NCBI GenBank assembly: GCA_964448935.1
Contig: CAYVBE010000214.1
Coordinates: forward strand, 1-6,841
Length of the DNA stretch: 6,841 nt
Direction: 5' to 3'
DNA from: CAYVBE01 sp964448935
Lineage (GTDB): Bacteria > Planctomycetota > Brocadiia > SM23-32
The position numbers and the translations under genes are program-made. The first letter of the stretch is position 1; each line of letters starts with the position of its first letter. Shown piece by piece: positions 5,603 through 6,841 of this stretch. Under the pieces are notes generated by a model that was given only the letters and a program-made list of their open reading frames with translations, made no database searches and had not been told where the DNA came from.

Positions 5603-6841
5603 ATGGCAGAACTGCACGACGAGTTTGAGAACCCCGGAGCGGCATACCGCGGTAAGCCCTTCTGGGCGTGGAACGGCAAGCTGGAGGCCGAGGAGCTGCG
5701 CCGGCAGGTGCGCGTGATGCACCGGATGGGGCTGGGCGGGTTCTTCATGCACTCCCGCGTCGGACTGGCCACCCCGTATCTGTCCGATGAATGGTTCCGC
5801 ATGATTGACGCCTGCGTGGACGAGGCCCGTAAGCTGGGCATGGAGGCGTGGCTCTACGACGAGGACCGCTGGCCCAGCGGGGCGGCCGGCGGCCTGGTGA
5901 CCTGCGATCCGAAGTATCAGCACAAGAACCTGTTCATGATCGCCTGCGACCCGGGGGGGGCGGAGTTCGAGACGCCGCCGCTGGCCCTGTTCGCGGCGCA
6001 GGTGGACGGGGTAATCGCGAGGGAGGTCCGCAGGATCGAGGATGCGGGCGACGCCCCCGACGGCGCGAAGGTGCTGGCCTTCTTCGTGCGCGCGGACGAG
6101 CCGAGTTCCTGGTTCAACGACGCCACCTACCTGGACACGATGAGCTACGAGGCGGTCGAGAAGTTTATCGAGGTGACCCACGAGGCATACCGCCGCGAGA
6201 ACGGGGAGGATTTCGGCACCGTGGTGCCCGGCATCTTCACCGACGAGCCGCACCACGGGCAGGTCTTCTGCAGCGGCCTCGTGGAGAGTCGCGAGGCGGT
6301 GGGCGTTCCGTGGAGCGCCGATTTCCCCCGGCACTTCCGGCAGCGCTACGGCTACGACATCCTGGATCACCTGCCGCACATCTTCTTCAAGGTGGACGGG
6401 CAGGAGATATCCCCGCAGCGACACCACTATCACGATTGCAAGACGTTCCTGTTCGTGGACGCCTTCGCGCGGCAGATTTACGACTGGTGCGAGGAGAACG
6501 GTCTGAAGTTCACCGGCCACGCGCTGGCGGAATCGTCACTGATCAGCCAGTCGCGCGTCGGCGGCGCGCCGATGCGGTTCTACGAGTTCATGCAGGCGCC
6601 GGGCATTGACATCCTGACCGAACACAACTACGAGTACACCACGGCGAAGCAGTGCTCCAGCGTGCTGCGCCAGACCGGGCGGCGCTGGATGCTCAGTGAA
6701 CTCTATGGCTGCACCGGCTGGGACTGGCCCTTCGAGGGGCACAAGGCCGGCGGCGACTGGCAGGCGGCCCTGGGGGTCAACCTGCGCTGTCAGCACCTGT
6801 CCTGGTACACCATGTCCGGCCAGGCCAAGCGCGACTATCCC
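5603..6841 (+). CDS. GH106-like glycoside hydrolase, N-terminal part (runs off the window)
   Basis: The frame is open from the ATG at 5603 to the window end (413 codons), so the C-terminus is missing; proteins of this kind usually exceed 800 residues. It begins with a family-typical block: NPGAAYRGKPFWAWNGKL (10-27), ELRRQVRVMHRMGLGGFFMH (31-50), SRVGLATPYLSDEWF (51-65) and EAWLYDEDRWPSGAAGG (81-97), matching the start of a (beta/alpha)8 barrel. Candidate acid residues are Glu215 in GIFTDEPHHG and Glu366 in MLSELYGCTGWDW. QHLSWYTM (397-404) follows. The pattern resembles alpha-L-rhamnosidase-like GH106 proteins, often left unnamed in polysaccharide degraders. The sugar and linkage cannot be predicted. 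No signal peptide is seen, so a cytoplasmic role on oligosaccharides is possible. GAGG lies about 11 nt before the ATG. A G8 run at 5953-5960 stays in frame. Confidence 0.8.
   Translation, partial: MAELHDEFENPGAAYRGKPFWAWNGKLEAEELRRQVRVMHRMGLGGFFMHSRVGLATPYLSDEWFRMIDACVDEARKLGMEAWLYDEDRWPSGAAGGLVTCDPKYQHKNLFMIACDPGGAEFETPPLALFAAQVDGVIAREVRRIEDAGDAPDGAKVLAFFVRADEPSSWFNDATYLDTMSYEAVEKFIEVTHEAYRRENGEDFGTVVPGIFTDEPHHGQVFCSGLVESREAVGVPWSADFPRHFRQRYGYDILDHLPHIFFKVDGQEISPQRHHYHDCKTFLFVDAFARQIYDWCEENGLKFTGHALAESSLISQSRVGGAPMRFYEFMQAPGIDILTEHNYEYTTAKQCSSVLRQTGRRWMLSELYGCTGWDWPFEGHKAGGDWQAALGVNLRCQHLSWYTMSGQAKRDYP

Noticed and set aside
4260..5645. Long minus-strand open frame (461 codons) opposite the exoribonuclease
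   Set aside because: It lies antisense to a gene with an intact OB-HD layout, is rich in His, Arg and Leu in no domain pattern, and is what GC-rich codon bias produces on the opposite strand.
5330..6520. Long minus-strand open frame opposite the exoribonuclease end and the glycosidase
   Set aside because: It is antisense to two recognisable genes and shows no motifs or plausible start.
5848..6609. Plus-strand open frame (253 codons) inside the glycosidase region
   Set aside because: It is an Arg/Gly-rich shifted frame. The frame starting at 5603 carries the family motifs through the whole stretch.
1..6841. CRISPR array, tRNA or rRNA genes, insertion sequence ends
   Set aside because: No regularly spaced repeats, cloverleaf, rRNA-like blocks, transposase motifs or terminal inverted repeats were seen.

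Overview
This is a GC-rich bacterial window (clearly above 60% G+C by eye) whose genes use mostly G- or C-ending third codon positions. Nothing in it fixes the species. A YhaM-type OB-HD nuclease, a large GH106-like glycoside hydrolase, a decayed glycoside hydrolase and an acyl-CoA operon together suggest an uncultured, polysaccharide-degrading lineage of the Armatimonadota, Planctomycetota, Lentisphaerota or Latescibacterota kind. That placement is inference only.

Left part (1-2536), minus strand: an operon reading right to left. It starts with a class III (CaiB/BaiF) CoA-transferase that is broken by one extra base in a run of eight C. Two single-hot-dog MaoC-like dehydratase subunits follow, one of N-domain type and one of C-domain type, 30 and 51 bp apart. 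A possible 67-residue lipoprotein overlaps the stop of the last one by ATGA. The likely role is to activate an organic acid as its CoA ester and hydrate or dehydrate the acyl-CoA. The substrate cannot be read from the sequence.

Middle (2537-3526): a divergent promoter region and an AraC-family regulator on the plus strand. A well-formed sigma70-like promoter (TTTACT, 17 bp, TATACT) points toward the CoA-transferase operon, so the regulator probably controls it.

3527-4300 is gene decay. On the minus strand lies the C-terminal end of a clan-A-like glycoside hydrolase with two frameshifts. On the plus strand lies the C-terminal end of an unrecognised protein. Both have lost their 5' parts, and they meet back to back near 4078, which looks like a deletion (or rearrangement) that removed the starts of two divergent genes.

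Right part (4298-6841), plus strand: a promoter (TTGACA, 17 bp, TACTTT), a YhaM-like 3'-5' exoribonuclease, and 44 bp later the first 413 codons of a large GH106-like glycoside hydrolase that runs off the window. No tRNA, rRNA, CRISPR array or insertion sequence was seen. I do not see a clearly new defence or mobile system. The best leads are the frameshift tract, the atypical split hydratase and the deletion scar.
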